From: Edaphochlamys debaryana
Lineage: Eukaryota > Chlorophyta > Chlorophyceae > Chlamydomonadales
Length of the DNA: 64,000 nucleotides
Assembly (NCBI GenBank): GCA_016858145.1
Contig: JAEHOE010000199.1
Span: 62,001 to 126,000, forward strand
Direction of reading: 5' to 3'
This document shows, in pieces, positions 12,755 to 23,292 of this stretch (position 1 is the stretch's first letter; each line of letters starts with the position of its first letter). The notes under the pieces are model-generated. The model saw nothing but the letters and a program-made list of their open reading frames with translations, searched no databases and had not been told where the DNA came from. The translations under genes and the position numbers were made by a program.

Positions 12755-13642
12755 TGCTGTGGGGCTGCTCGGGAGATGCCGCGCGGGTCCAAGGATGCGG
12801 CGGGCGTCAAGCCTCGTCCCTCGCGGTCACTGGGCGGGCCTGTGCGGCTGGGCTTTCGCTGATAGAGCTGTCAGGAAATGGAGGGGGCGCGGGGAGGGGC
12901 GTCCTCAGTTGCAGGAGGCCCTGGGGTTCCCGCCGGGGGACCTGGGGGAAAGATGGCGTGGCCCCAGCCATGGCCAAACCGTGGCAACAAACCGCACACC
13001 AGCCAACGACCTCAAGCCGCGCGAGCTGAGAGCGCTCTACACGTAACGCCCACATGGTGGGGACTCGGCTGCCAGCACGAAAGCCTGGCGATGGCGACCG
13101 CGAGGCGCGAGCGGTCTCCCAGCGCCCGCAGTGCCAAGCGCGATACGCACAAGACCTGACCGCCATCCGTCGTATTTCTGCTGACAGTGCTCAAAGCCAC
13201 GCGGCCAGGCCCAGCGCTCCACCAGAACGCGCGGACACTGCCCTGGCCACTCACGTTCTTCACAACACCAGCAGCAGCGTGCAGAGTCCGCGTCGCTTCA
13301 CGGGCGCTCAACTCTTACAGGAGCGAGCGGCTGCCGTGTTGAGCACGAGCGACCTCGCGGGTCAGCCGCGGTCGGCAAGTCGCCTTTCGCTGAACTACGC
13401 GGCGTGCAGGTTAAAGGCCTTACGCTTGGTAGTATGGAGGCGACTGCACTGCGCCTGAAAAGTATGGAGCGCCAGTGAACCGAGCCCTACACAGCATGGC
13501 GCGGAAGGGTTGGCCATGGGGCCCGCACCAGCCAGCGTTCTGCACAGGGCTTCAACTTATCCTTGCCGTGTAGACGTCTTATACAGCATCCCGTATCTAG
13601 GAGGGTGATGCACCGCTAGTTGGCTGAACGCGAAGTGGCAGC
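12755..13642. promoter_or_regulatory. Divergent intergenic region between ABC1K and WDR75
   Basis: The two genes are head to head and their start codons are 888 bp apart, so both promoters and 5' UTRs must lie here unless an undetected 5' exon exists. I recognise no TATA box or other clear promoter element. Confidence 0.6.
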
Positions 13643-16600
13643 ATGGTCGGTGGCGGATTTCTTAGCAGGCGGCCTGGGACGCTTTCAGGCGATGGCAAGC
13701 TACTGCTATGCCCTTGCGGGCGGCTGGTGCACATTTACAGCGCCGTCACTGGCGAGCGGGTCAGCTCGTTGGTTGGCCACGCGGCTGAGGTGACCGGTGT
13801 TATGCTTGACCCGAACAACGATGACCAGGTGCGCGGAGAGCAAGTTGGGGCGCTCGGGGACACCGGAATCGGAGTCGACGGCGGCGGCGGTGCGCCGACG
13901 CTGTGCATACGCCTTGCCGCTCTGGTTATCAGTTCTAAGAGCTTGAGCCGGCTGCACTCGGCGCGGGAGGTTCGCGGAGACAGGGTTTCGTGTCGGGGCG
14001 GACCTCCATGTGCCCGTGTGCCCGCTTGCCTACCCTCGGACTTCGCCCCGGGGACTGCGGTCATCCGGCCCCTGCCCCTCGCCTCTAGACGTGGTCTAGT
14101 CTACCAGACCTCCTGCCCTTCTCAACCTGCTTACCGGAGAAACTGCCGAACTTCACAAAACGCAAGATACCCTCCCATAGAATGAATTCCTCCTGACCAC
14201 CCCCCGCCTTTTCGTGAACCCTCCAGGCATACACGTGGTCCCTGGATGCGACCGTACGGTTGTGGTCGTACAGGGCGGGCGAGGAGCTTTCCCGTATCGT
14301 CGTACGGGAGCCGATCAAATACATGGTGGGGACTCTGGAGGCGCTGCAGCGGGCAGGGCCGGGGGGACCCCCTCCGGAACACAGCAGCCTCCCGCCGCCG
14401 ACAGGGGGGCGTCGGAGGGGGGGCCCATGGCACGACCTACCCGCCTCCGCAGGGGGGGAAGGCTCCTCTGGGGGATGGGGGATGGAAGGTCCGCCGGTGC
14501 AGCGGCAGGATGCGGCAGCGCGGCAACGCGGCAGCTGCAGGCCTGCGGTGGCGTGGGGCAACGGCTCTGCTTGAGCGGGGCCTGGGCGGGGAGGGCAGCT
14601 CTGACGCGACGCCTCCACACCAGCACTCGCAGCGCGGGTCCGGGGTGGGGCACGGCACGGGGGGATGGTCTCTTGCTTCCTAGCACTGGTGAGAGCCCCT
14701 GCGGAGCCTTGGTCCTTCCTTGGGGCTGCAGCCGTGTGGACGCGACGTGCTCGGTCCGTGGAGATGACCGGTAATCTCCCCTCCCTGCCCCCGTCCCCGT
14801 CCCTGCCCTTCTCCCCGGTCCTGTCAGGTGATCCACAAGGACCTGGGGGTGGCCTACCTGTCCGTACAGCTGCGGGAGGGCGGCGGCCGTGTGATGCTGT
14901 ACAACATGAAGACCGGCAAGGTACGTCTCGGTACGGCGTACGTACAGCACGAGCTGTCCCGCCTTCCCGCCCCACCTACCCAATGCATCAGTCAACTCCC
15001 CCCACCCTCCAAACCCGTCCCCTCCAAACCCCCTCCCCCCACCCCCCAGTTCTCCGGCACCGCCATGAAGACCCGTGTGGCGGGGCCCCTGGCCATTGCG
15101 GCCGCGGGGGGGCTGGCGGCCACCATCGACCGCCACTCGCTCTTCGTGTGGCGCACGGGGGCCGACATCCACCAGCCCCTCAACCTGCCCCACACCAAGC
15201 CCTACACGGTGCGGCCACGGGCCGGGGGATGCAGGGGCGGGGGAAGGAGCGGGGTGCAGCAGGCCAGGCGGTCGGGAACGGCCCATAGGACCCGAGCGGG
15301 CGCCTCCTCCACCCCCTCACCCCCTTCCTCCCTCACCCCCCACCCCTTTCCTCCCTTCCCCGTCCCTTAACCCCCCCAGTGCCTGGCCCTCTCCTCCGAC
15401 GGCTCCCTGCTGGCCGCGGGCGACGCCTCGGGCCGCGTGCTGCTGTGGCGGGGGCTGGAGCCGGCGGTGCCCGCGGCGCTGCGGCGCGAGGAGCACAGCG
15501 GCAAGGCGGCGCTGGGGCCCGGCGCGCGGCCGCCGCTCACCACGGTGCACTGGCACGCGCACCCCGTGGGCTGCCTGGCCTTCTCGGACGACGGTGAGGG
15601 GGAGGGGAGGACGGAGGGCGGAGGGGAGGGGAAGGGGACGGAGAGGGTGGATGCCGCTGGGCCCCCGGCCTGAGGGGGGCCTCCCTGGTGGGCAGCCGAG
15701 CGGTGCAGGAGGTACCTCAGCAACCTTCCGCCTTCCATTGCTCCCCGTCTCCTGGACTTCCTCCTCCTGACGCAGGCACCTACCTGCTGTCCGGCGGCGC
15801 TGAGGGCGTGCTGGTGCTGTGGGCGCTGGAGACCAACCGCCCCAACTTCCTGCCGCGCCTGGGCGGCCCCCTGGTGGGCATCGCCCCCTCCCCCGCCGAC
15901 CCCGCCCGCTTCCTGGTGCGGCAGGCGGACAACTGCGTGCGCCTGGTCAACGTGGCGACCATGAAGGTGGGGGGGAAGGGAGGAGGAGGGAGGGAGGAGG
16001 GGGGGAATGGACAGGGGGATAAGCCACTGGGAGGGCGGGAGGGGGCCTGGTCAACGTGGCGACCGTGGAGATGGGGGGGAGGGATGGGGCAAAGGGAGGC
16101 AAGAGGGAGGCGGGTGGGCGGGCGATGGGTGCCAACCGTCCGGGCAGGCCCCGCCCGGTGCTATCGCGGCTACGTGCCTGAGGGGGATGCAGCCGAGGCG
16201 AGGAAGGAGGCCATCTGATGTGATGTGGGTCGTTTCGCCAACGCCCCCTTGCAACCGCCACCCGCACGACAGGTGGAGACGTCCGTCATGGGCCTCCGCC
16301 CAGCGCCCGCGGGACTGCTGCCGCCGGCAGGCGTGGCCGGCGGTGCCGCCGCGCTGCTGCCCGCCGCCGCCGGCGCTGCGGCGGTTGGCGGCGGGGGCGG
16401 CTCGGGCGTGCTGTGCGTGCCGTGCGAGAACAGCCAGCTGCAGTTCTATGACGTGGCGCGCGACCGGCACATGCAGATTGTGCAGGTGAGCCGCCGGCGC
16501 ATGCCGTACACGTGCACGACGAGTGCCGTACACGTGCTGAGTGTACGGGGCCGTTCTGGAGGCGCTGCGGATTGGGCCCCGTCGTCCTCCGCTCCCGCCC

Positions 16601-18852
16601 TTCCTGGAGGGCATGACGTCATGGCGCCCAGCCCCCTCACTGCTCCACCCCCAACCCCGATCCCTCCCTCAGGTCTCCCCCCGCAACCAGGTCTCCCTCA
16701 CGGACGGACCGGCGGGGGGCGTGGGGGCCGGCGGCGCCCCGGGCTCCTCGGGGGCCCCCGCCGCCGCCGCCCAGCCGCCGCCGCCCTTTGTGTCCCTCGT
16801 GGCCTTCAGCGGCGATGGGTCCGTCATGGCGACCGTGGACGTGCGGTGCGTGCGGCGCGTGCGGCGCTTTGAGGAGACGGGATCCGGGGCGCTCGTCCCG
16901 GAGGGCGAGAGCGAGGTGTCGTAACGCCGCCCGGTGGACCGCCTTGTCGAGGCGGAAGTGGAAGCGTCACCAATCTGTTGAGCGCCGCCATCCTGCATAG
17001 CTCAAACAACCCCTCTTTCCCTTCCGCTCCCTCCCTCCCCAGGCCCGACGCGGGCCCCTACGGGTCCACGGAGGCCTGCCTCAAGTTCTGGGACTCGGGC
17101 CGGGGCGCTGGGCCCGAGGGGGCCTCCGCCTCAACCTCCTCGTCCTCCTCCACGGCGCCCCCCTTTGCCCTCAACACGCGGGTGGACGAGCCGCACAGGT
17201 GCGCGGGGGGGTTGCGGGCGAGTGGAGATAAGTGGAGGGGTGATGCTGCGCCCACCTTGTCACTGACTGAGTGCATGGCTACGCGGGCGGGGAGTGGAGG
17301 GCCAAGGGGAAGCACGCGATGTGTCGGCGGTTGTGGGTGTGCGTGGTGCCGGATGGTGCCTTCACCTTCACGGCTTGCTTCGCCCGACCGCGCAATCCCT
17401 CCCCGCCCTCTGCAGGGATTACGTGGCAGCACTCGCCTACCACCCCACCCGCCACCTGGCCGTCACAGCTGGGGGCACGGGGGCGGACTCGGAATTCAAA
17501 GTCTGGGTGCAGGAGCGCCGGCCGGCGGCGCCCGGCGGCAGCGGCGGCGCGGCGGCGGGGCCGGGCTCGGCGGCGGCGGCGCGGCGGCGCGCGGAGGGGG
17601 CAACGCACTGGCGGTGCCTCAGCACGGGGGGGTACAAGGGGCTGCCACTGGGGGCGGCGGCGTTCAGCCCTGACGGCAGCGTGCTGGCGGTGGCGGCGGC
17701 GGCGCGCGTGACGCTATGGGACGCCGCCAGCAACGCCCTGGCGGCGGTGCTGCCGCCGGCGGCGGCGGTGGCGGTTGGCGGCGGTGGCGCGGCGGCGCTT
17801 ACGCAGCTGACGTTCGTGCCCGGGACGCCGTACCTGGCCGCGGCCTCGCCGTCCTGTCTAACCGTATACAACCTCCTCACCGCCGCCGTACACTGGGCCC
17901 TGCCGTACGGCGCGGTGTCGATCAGCGCCGACGCGGCGTACGGCCTGCTGGCGGCGGCGCTGCCGGCGCCCAGGTCCGCGCCAACCGCCGGCGAGGACGG
18001 CGCCGCCAACGGTACTCCGTCAACCACCAAACCCTCGTCCCAACCGCCGGGCGTCCACGTGGTCGTATTCGACCCCCGTGACGCCTCCCCGCGCTTCCAC
18101 TGCCACGTGCCCGCTGTACGGACTGTGCACTTGTCGCACCTGCCGGACGCCGGCCGTACGTCGGCGGCGGTTGGCGGCGAGGCGGCGGCGGCTAGCTGCA
18201 GCCCGCTGCTCATCCTGCGTGAGGACCGTGCTTACTCCCTGGCGGCGCTGCCGGGTGAGGCGCGGTCGGGTCAGGGTGGAAAGGCATGGGGAAGGCGGAG
18301 GCAGTACAAGCCGGGAGGCGGAGGGAGGGGTAGTAACATGGTGAGAGGCATGGCGGCGGTGGCCAGTAGCCGTTTGCGTACAGGGGAGGCGCAGGAGGGC
18401 TCAGCCGGTCGCGGGCGGAGGGAGAGGGGGTTGGGCGACTGCGCACGGGCGCCCTGTCGGCCCCACCGGATACCTCTTCCCCACCCTCCCTAGACCCCCA
18501 ACCTCTTCTCACCAACCCCCTCCCCCTCCCCCCTTACCCCGCTCCCCTTCCCCCATTGCTTCCCCCAGGCACTCTGGACGCCTCGGGTGCCGCTGCTGAC
18601 GTGGCCACGCTCTCCAAGGCGCAGCCCCTGGGGGCGCTGGAGGCCGCATTCGGCCGCACCTCCGCCTCGGGCGCCGGCGCAGCGCCCATGGACCTGGACG
18701 GGCCCGGGGCGGGCCCCACGGGCCCGGCCGCCGCCGGGGACCGCGGGAAGCCCCGCTGGGCGGCGCTGTTCGACGCCCCCAGCCACGCACTGCCGCCGCC
18801 CGCGGCCCTCGCCAGCGCATTCCTGTCGCTGCTGACCACGGCAGACGCGTGA
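13643..18852 (+). CDS. WDR75: WDR75 / UTP17 (NAN1) WD40 protein of the U3 snoRNP
   Basis: WDR75 belongs to the t-UTP subcomplex that links rDNA transcription to 18S pre-rRNA processing in the nucleolus. Eleven exons: 13643-13828, 14227-14325, 14828-14920, 15050-15208, 15380-15593, 15776-15966, 16273-16485, 16673-16845, 17043-17198, 17416-18254, 18569-18852; 868 residues against about 830 in animals. Family marks are WHAHPVGCLAFSDDGTYLLS, GGAEGVLVLWALET followed by NFLPRLG, the segment STEACLKFWD, and the C-terminal LFDAPSHALPP. A first WD unit (SAVTGERVSSLVGH) and a second (SLDATVRLWSYRAG) lie in exons 1 and 2. Two WD40 propellers are expected. The start is the ATG heading MVGGGFLSRRP, just before the first blade. 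Alanine- and glycine-rich loops inflate exons 7, 8 and 10, in line with local GC bias. Intron 6 holds a copy of the end of exon 6. Confidence 0.93.
16045..16064 (+). repeat. Intronic copy of the end of WDR75 exon 6
   Basis: Twenty bases here equal 15941-15960, the part of exon 6 that encodes LVNVAT next to its donor site. The similarity runs on less exactly into the G-rich start of the intron. The copy is 104 bp downstream of the original, in the same orientation. Confidence 0.85.
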
Positions 18853-20671
18853 GCTCTCTTCCTATCGGGGACGCACGTGGACACACGTGGCCGGGTCCGG
18901 GCCCACGTGGGAAGGGCAGGGGAGGGTCCCCTGCAGTCGTGGGGTGGCGTCGGCGCTCTCGGTCCGGGGTCCAGCTCTGACCACGCCTCTGGCCGCTCTC
19001 GTCCAGCCACGGAGGTGACAGCGCCGAGGGGTGGACCGTGCAGATGCACGGATGACCGCCCGTGGGCCGAGCCCCGGCCTTGCGCGGTGCCCGGTCCTGG
19101 GCTGCAGTGGCCCTGGTCTGGGCTCCCTGGCGGCAAGGGCCGCTGGCGCCCGCCTGCCCCTGCCACCGGGACGTACGCAGAAGCTTTGGCGGAAGCAGGC
19201 TCGGGCGGAGGAGGAGGTGGAGGGCTGGGGCCGTGGGCGGTGGTGGCTGCGGTTCGCTTTTTGGGGCAGGCAGGCCTGGGAAAAGGCTTTGTGGGTGGGA
19301 CACAGGTCCCGGTGCACTAGGAGCTGGGGGCCTAGACTGGTATGCGGCGTTGCTCGGGGAAGTGCTCACAGGCCGCGCATGCCCGCTGCCGGAGGCCGCG
19401 GGCTCGGGCGCTGACGGCCCCTGCGAAGGCTGGTGCGACCGCATCAAGTGAGGGATGAGTGGGGCGTGGGCCCAAGGATGGCTAGCAGGGGCTGTAGCAG
19501 TAGTCGTCTGACACCTTGGGAGCAATGGGAGGCCGCACGGGCGTAGGACTGCAATCATGCTGGAACCCGGGCGCTTGCCACGTTTATGGACTGCTGGAGC
19601 ATGGCGCGCAGTCGCTTCCGTGGCCTTGCCATGACGCCGTTTGGGCAAATCTCTAGGAGCAGCAAGCAACAGGACTGAAGGACGGGGGGGACCGGAGGTG
19701 CATAGCGTGAAGATGTGCGCTGCGCAGGCAGGGCGCTGGGGTACGGTGTACCGGCCGTGGGCTGCCCTGTCTGCGACCGCGCCGCAAACCTGCAACGCTC
19801 CAGATTGTCTGAGCTTCCGGTCACGCTCTCACGTATGGCATGTGGCGCCCGTGGATCTTCTCCAGCAACCCTCCGACTGAGAGCTGAGGCCGCAACGGAG
19901 CGCACCGAATCTGCCAGTCCCGTCAGCCTGCGTACCGGAGCGGGACCGTATGCTGCCGGGTACGCCGGGACAGGCCGGGACGGAGTTGGGTCGAAGGGCT
20001 GCTGGACTTGCAAGTGGCAGCTGCGCAACGCGGACCCTGGGTTGTGAAGGGTATCACGAGGGGCAGGAGGCGACGTGGTCAAAGGGGCTGCGCGGGGCCA
20101 GGAGTGAGCCTGTGGCCGGCACGGTTTGGCGGGCGCACTTTATGACTCGCGGCCAACGGTCACGGAACCTGCTGGCCCCAGCGGGCGCATGTGCACGCAT
20201 TCAGGTAGCTCGACACCTCATGTATGGACTCATCGTTTGCAAGGGGCCTGGGGCGCAGGTTGTGCACAAACCCCAGACATGCGCACAATTCATCGCAGGC
20301 GCAGCCCCCAGCGACGTAGTGCCGTAGCCCCGACAGCCAGTGCCTGCTTGTCCTGGCTCATTGGTGCGAGTGTGCAAGTGGCCTGACGCGTTGACGGACG
20401 CGGCGAGGTACCTGGGGCAGTCGCTTCGCCGTACAGGGCTTCGAGATCGGGGGGCTGCGAGCGTTTGTGTCCGGCCGCAAGCACCGTCTCGTTCTGAGCT
20501 CCCCGTCCGGGTCGACTGCTCCCTAGCGCTACCTTAGCTTCCACTAGTGCAGCTCACTTGCATACAGGCCGCATAGCCCTTAAAGCGAGCCCACCCGAAC
20601 GATCAGCGACGGGGGCAGGAGCCGTCCGAAACAGTTCCTACCGCCGCTACTAGCTGACGGAGGTAGCGAGA
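18853..20671. other. Intergenic: WDR75 3' UTR and CHYB upstream region
   Basis: I see no conserved coding block on either strand. The two flanking genes point the same way, so the stretch should hold the WDR75 3' UTR and the CHYB promoter. I found no TGTAA motif on the plus strand here, so the WDR75 transcript end is not marked by that signal. Confidence 0.5.
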
Positions 20672-23292
20672 ATGCTTCAGGCTCGCATCGGCAGCGTCGC
20701 GCCCAGCGTTGCGAGGCCAAGGCCTCTGCGGCCAATCGCGCTTGCAGCGCGCCCGGGCCACCAGTTCCTGCGGCTCCAACCCGTCAATGTTGCCAACCCC
20801 CTCGTGGAAGCTCCCAGCACTGTTGAGACGGTACGTCTTGCGGGCGCCTAGGGCCGTCCCTTGCATGTTGCAGCGAGTGGCTGGAAGCCGCTCGTTCAAT
20901 TGCGTCTCGGCGGTCCAATTGGCCTTCCTAGGGACCTCTTGGGCCTTCCGTATCGAGCCTTGAGCGCTGCGCGGCGCCACTCGTTGTAGGGAGGCACAAT
21001 CAAGCGCGCGGCGAGCGAGTGCCACAGCCTTGTGACGAGCCGCCCTGCCCGCCCAGCCGTGGGCGTGCAGCTATAGCTCACAAGGATACAATGCGCTGGT
21101 TGTTGAGCGCGGCCCGCCGTTTAAAGGACGTGACCCGCGGTCCGCGCTACCTTCAGCCTTCGGGGGGCCGCCAGCAAAAACTCTATCGCGAGCTTCGCCC
21201 GAGCAACTCTGTCTACCTTCACTGTGTTGAAAGCTGCTGCCTCGGCCCTTCGCAGGCGCCTGCGGAGCCTGCTCAGCCGGTCCAGGAGAAGTCGGCATTC
21301 GAGCTGGCGCGCATCGAGCGCGCCAAGCAGCGCAAGAAGTGAGGCGGGCCGAGCGGGAGGGGGGCCGGGGGGAGGGGTTGTGGAGGGAGCCTGCCTCGAG
21401 CAAGGGCGTCACGGGGCGGGCAGCAGCTGACACGCCGCCACGCCACCCCCTGAAGACACGCTTGGGGCCTTGCTCTCAGCCTCTCTCCTACGCCCGCATT
21501 GAGGATGCTGCCATGAGCTCAACGCATCCTGACATCTGCGCGAGAAAATACCCTGTGTCATCACCGTGTACCTCGTGCCTGGTTGTCTTCACGGCGCCTC
21601 CCGCCAGCCATCAGCCGCGTCGAGCCATAGCACGCCCTGCTCCCAAGCTCCTGATTCCTCGTCCTACTGGCCGGCACGAGCAGCGCTCCCCACCTCCACC
21701 GTCAAACCGCAACTACCTAGCACGCGTCGCTCACGCCCTGCCCCTCCCCGCCGGCTCGCGTCCCACAGGGAGCAGCTGACGTACCAGGTGACGGCCATCG
21801 CCGCCTCGGCGCTGGTCATTTCAATCGCCATCATCGCCACGTACTACCGATTCGTGTGGCACGCCGACCCCAACGCCGACCTGCCCTGGGACCAGATCGC
21901 GGCCACCCTGCTGCTCGTGTGCGGAGGCGTGGTGAGCTTGGGGCCGCCTGCAGTGCGTGCGGGGCTTCGGGCTTCCAGTCGCGGTTCCACGGTGTCGTTA
22001 TGAACGGGCGGCGGCGCGGGTAAAGTTGGTGCTGCACGAGGACCATCCCACAGCGTTGCGTGCTTGCGGCATCCAATGATTGTCTTATCCCCGCACCTGC
22101 TCTCTCCCCTCTGCCCAGTTTGGGATGGAGATGTACGCCCGCTTCGCGCACAAGGTGCTGTGGCACGACTGGCAGCCCGGCTGGGCGCTGCACAAGTCGC
22201 ACCACGAGCCGCGCCTGGGCCCCTTTGAGCTCAACGACATCTACGCAGTCGCTAACGCGGTGCCCGCCATCGTGAGTTGCGGCAGCGGCGCTGCGGCGTG
22301 GTGCATGGGGCCTAAGGCATTCGTGGGTGCCTGCATGGTTAGCAGGCTAGCAGGTTTGGCCCGCATGCACTCGGCAACCTTCCCTGGGTGGGCTTGATTC
22401 CAGGCTCGCGCAGCAAGGCATGAGCTACCTTGCTGCACAGGTCTGGAATCGAGCTCTCCTTAAGAAGGTTGCCGTGCCCATGTCGTCAGGGCGTCTGCTG
22501 TTAGGGCCCCGAGTCGCATACTCGCCGGGTGCTACTGCAGGGCTGGCACTAGCTCACAAGACCGCTCGCCCTTGACCGCTTTTTCTGGTCTTTCTCGCCT
22601 CTCGACAGGCGCTGTGCTACTACGGCTTCGTGACGCCCAACCTGCTGGGCGGCATCTGCTTCGGCGCGGGACTGGGCATCACGCTGTTCGGCATGTCGTA
22701 CATGTTCTTCCATGACGGGCTTGTGCACCGCCGCTTCCCCGTCGGACCCATCGCCGATGTGCCGTACATGAAGCGCGCCATGATTGCGCACCAGATCCAC
22801 CACACGGACAAGTTCGGCGGCGTGCCATTCGGCATGTTCCTGGGGCCCATGGTGAGTTTTTGGTGCTGGGCGGTCGGTGGGCGGTTTGGTTTAGGAGGGG
22901 TTGTGGACAGGTTGAGAAAGGGTTGATGCGCCGATCGGCGCGCTGGGGCCCAACCGAGCCATGTGCGGGAGGTGAGTTTCCTAAAACCAGCTGTATTGTT
23001 GGGGAATGTGCGGGCGGCTTGGTTGTGGAGGGGCCGATTTGTCGGAGGGAGGCGGTAGCTGAGAGGCGCGCAGAAGCCCCTAGCCAGTTCTGGGCGGAAG
23101 GAGCGTTACAGCCCCAGACGGCTTTCCTGAAGCGCTCTCGTCACTAACCGTCCTTCAACGTGACCTCTACCCCCCCAGGAGCTGGACGCGGTGCCTGGCG
23201 GCCGCGAGGAGCTGGAGCGCCTGCTGGCAGACCTGGAGGCGCGCGAGGCCGAGGCGCGGGAGAAGGCGCTCGCGGACTCCGTGCACCACTAG
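20672..23292 (+). CDS. CHYB: Beta-carotene 3-hydroxylase, chloroplast, non-heme di-iron
   Basis: The enzyme hydroxylates both beta rings of beta-carotene, via beta-cryptoxanthin, to zeaxanthin in plastid membranes. Six exons: 20672-20830, 21256-21338, 21769-21931, 22119-22271, 22609-22851, 23179-23292; 304 residues, normal for the plastid type. The four histidine boxes of this family are all present: HKVLWH (146-151), HKSHH (160-164), HDGLVH (221-226) and HQIHH (247-251). Hydrophobic spans occur near 87-107, 120-135, 176-195 and 198-217. Exon 1 begins MLQARIGSVAPSVARPRPLR, rich in Arg, Ala and Ser and free of acidic residues, a good transit peptide. A later ATG at 21019 also gives an open frame into exon 2 but would lack this. 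The protein ends in an acidic helix after GPM. Confidence 0.97.

Noticed and set aside
13829..14185. Read-through of WDR75 exon 1 into a longer single-exon protein
   Set aside because: Conserved WD40 sequence stops exactly at the GTGCGC donor and resumes at 14227 in phase.
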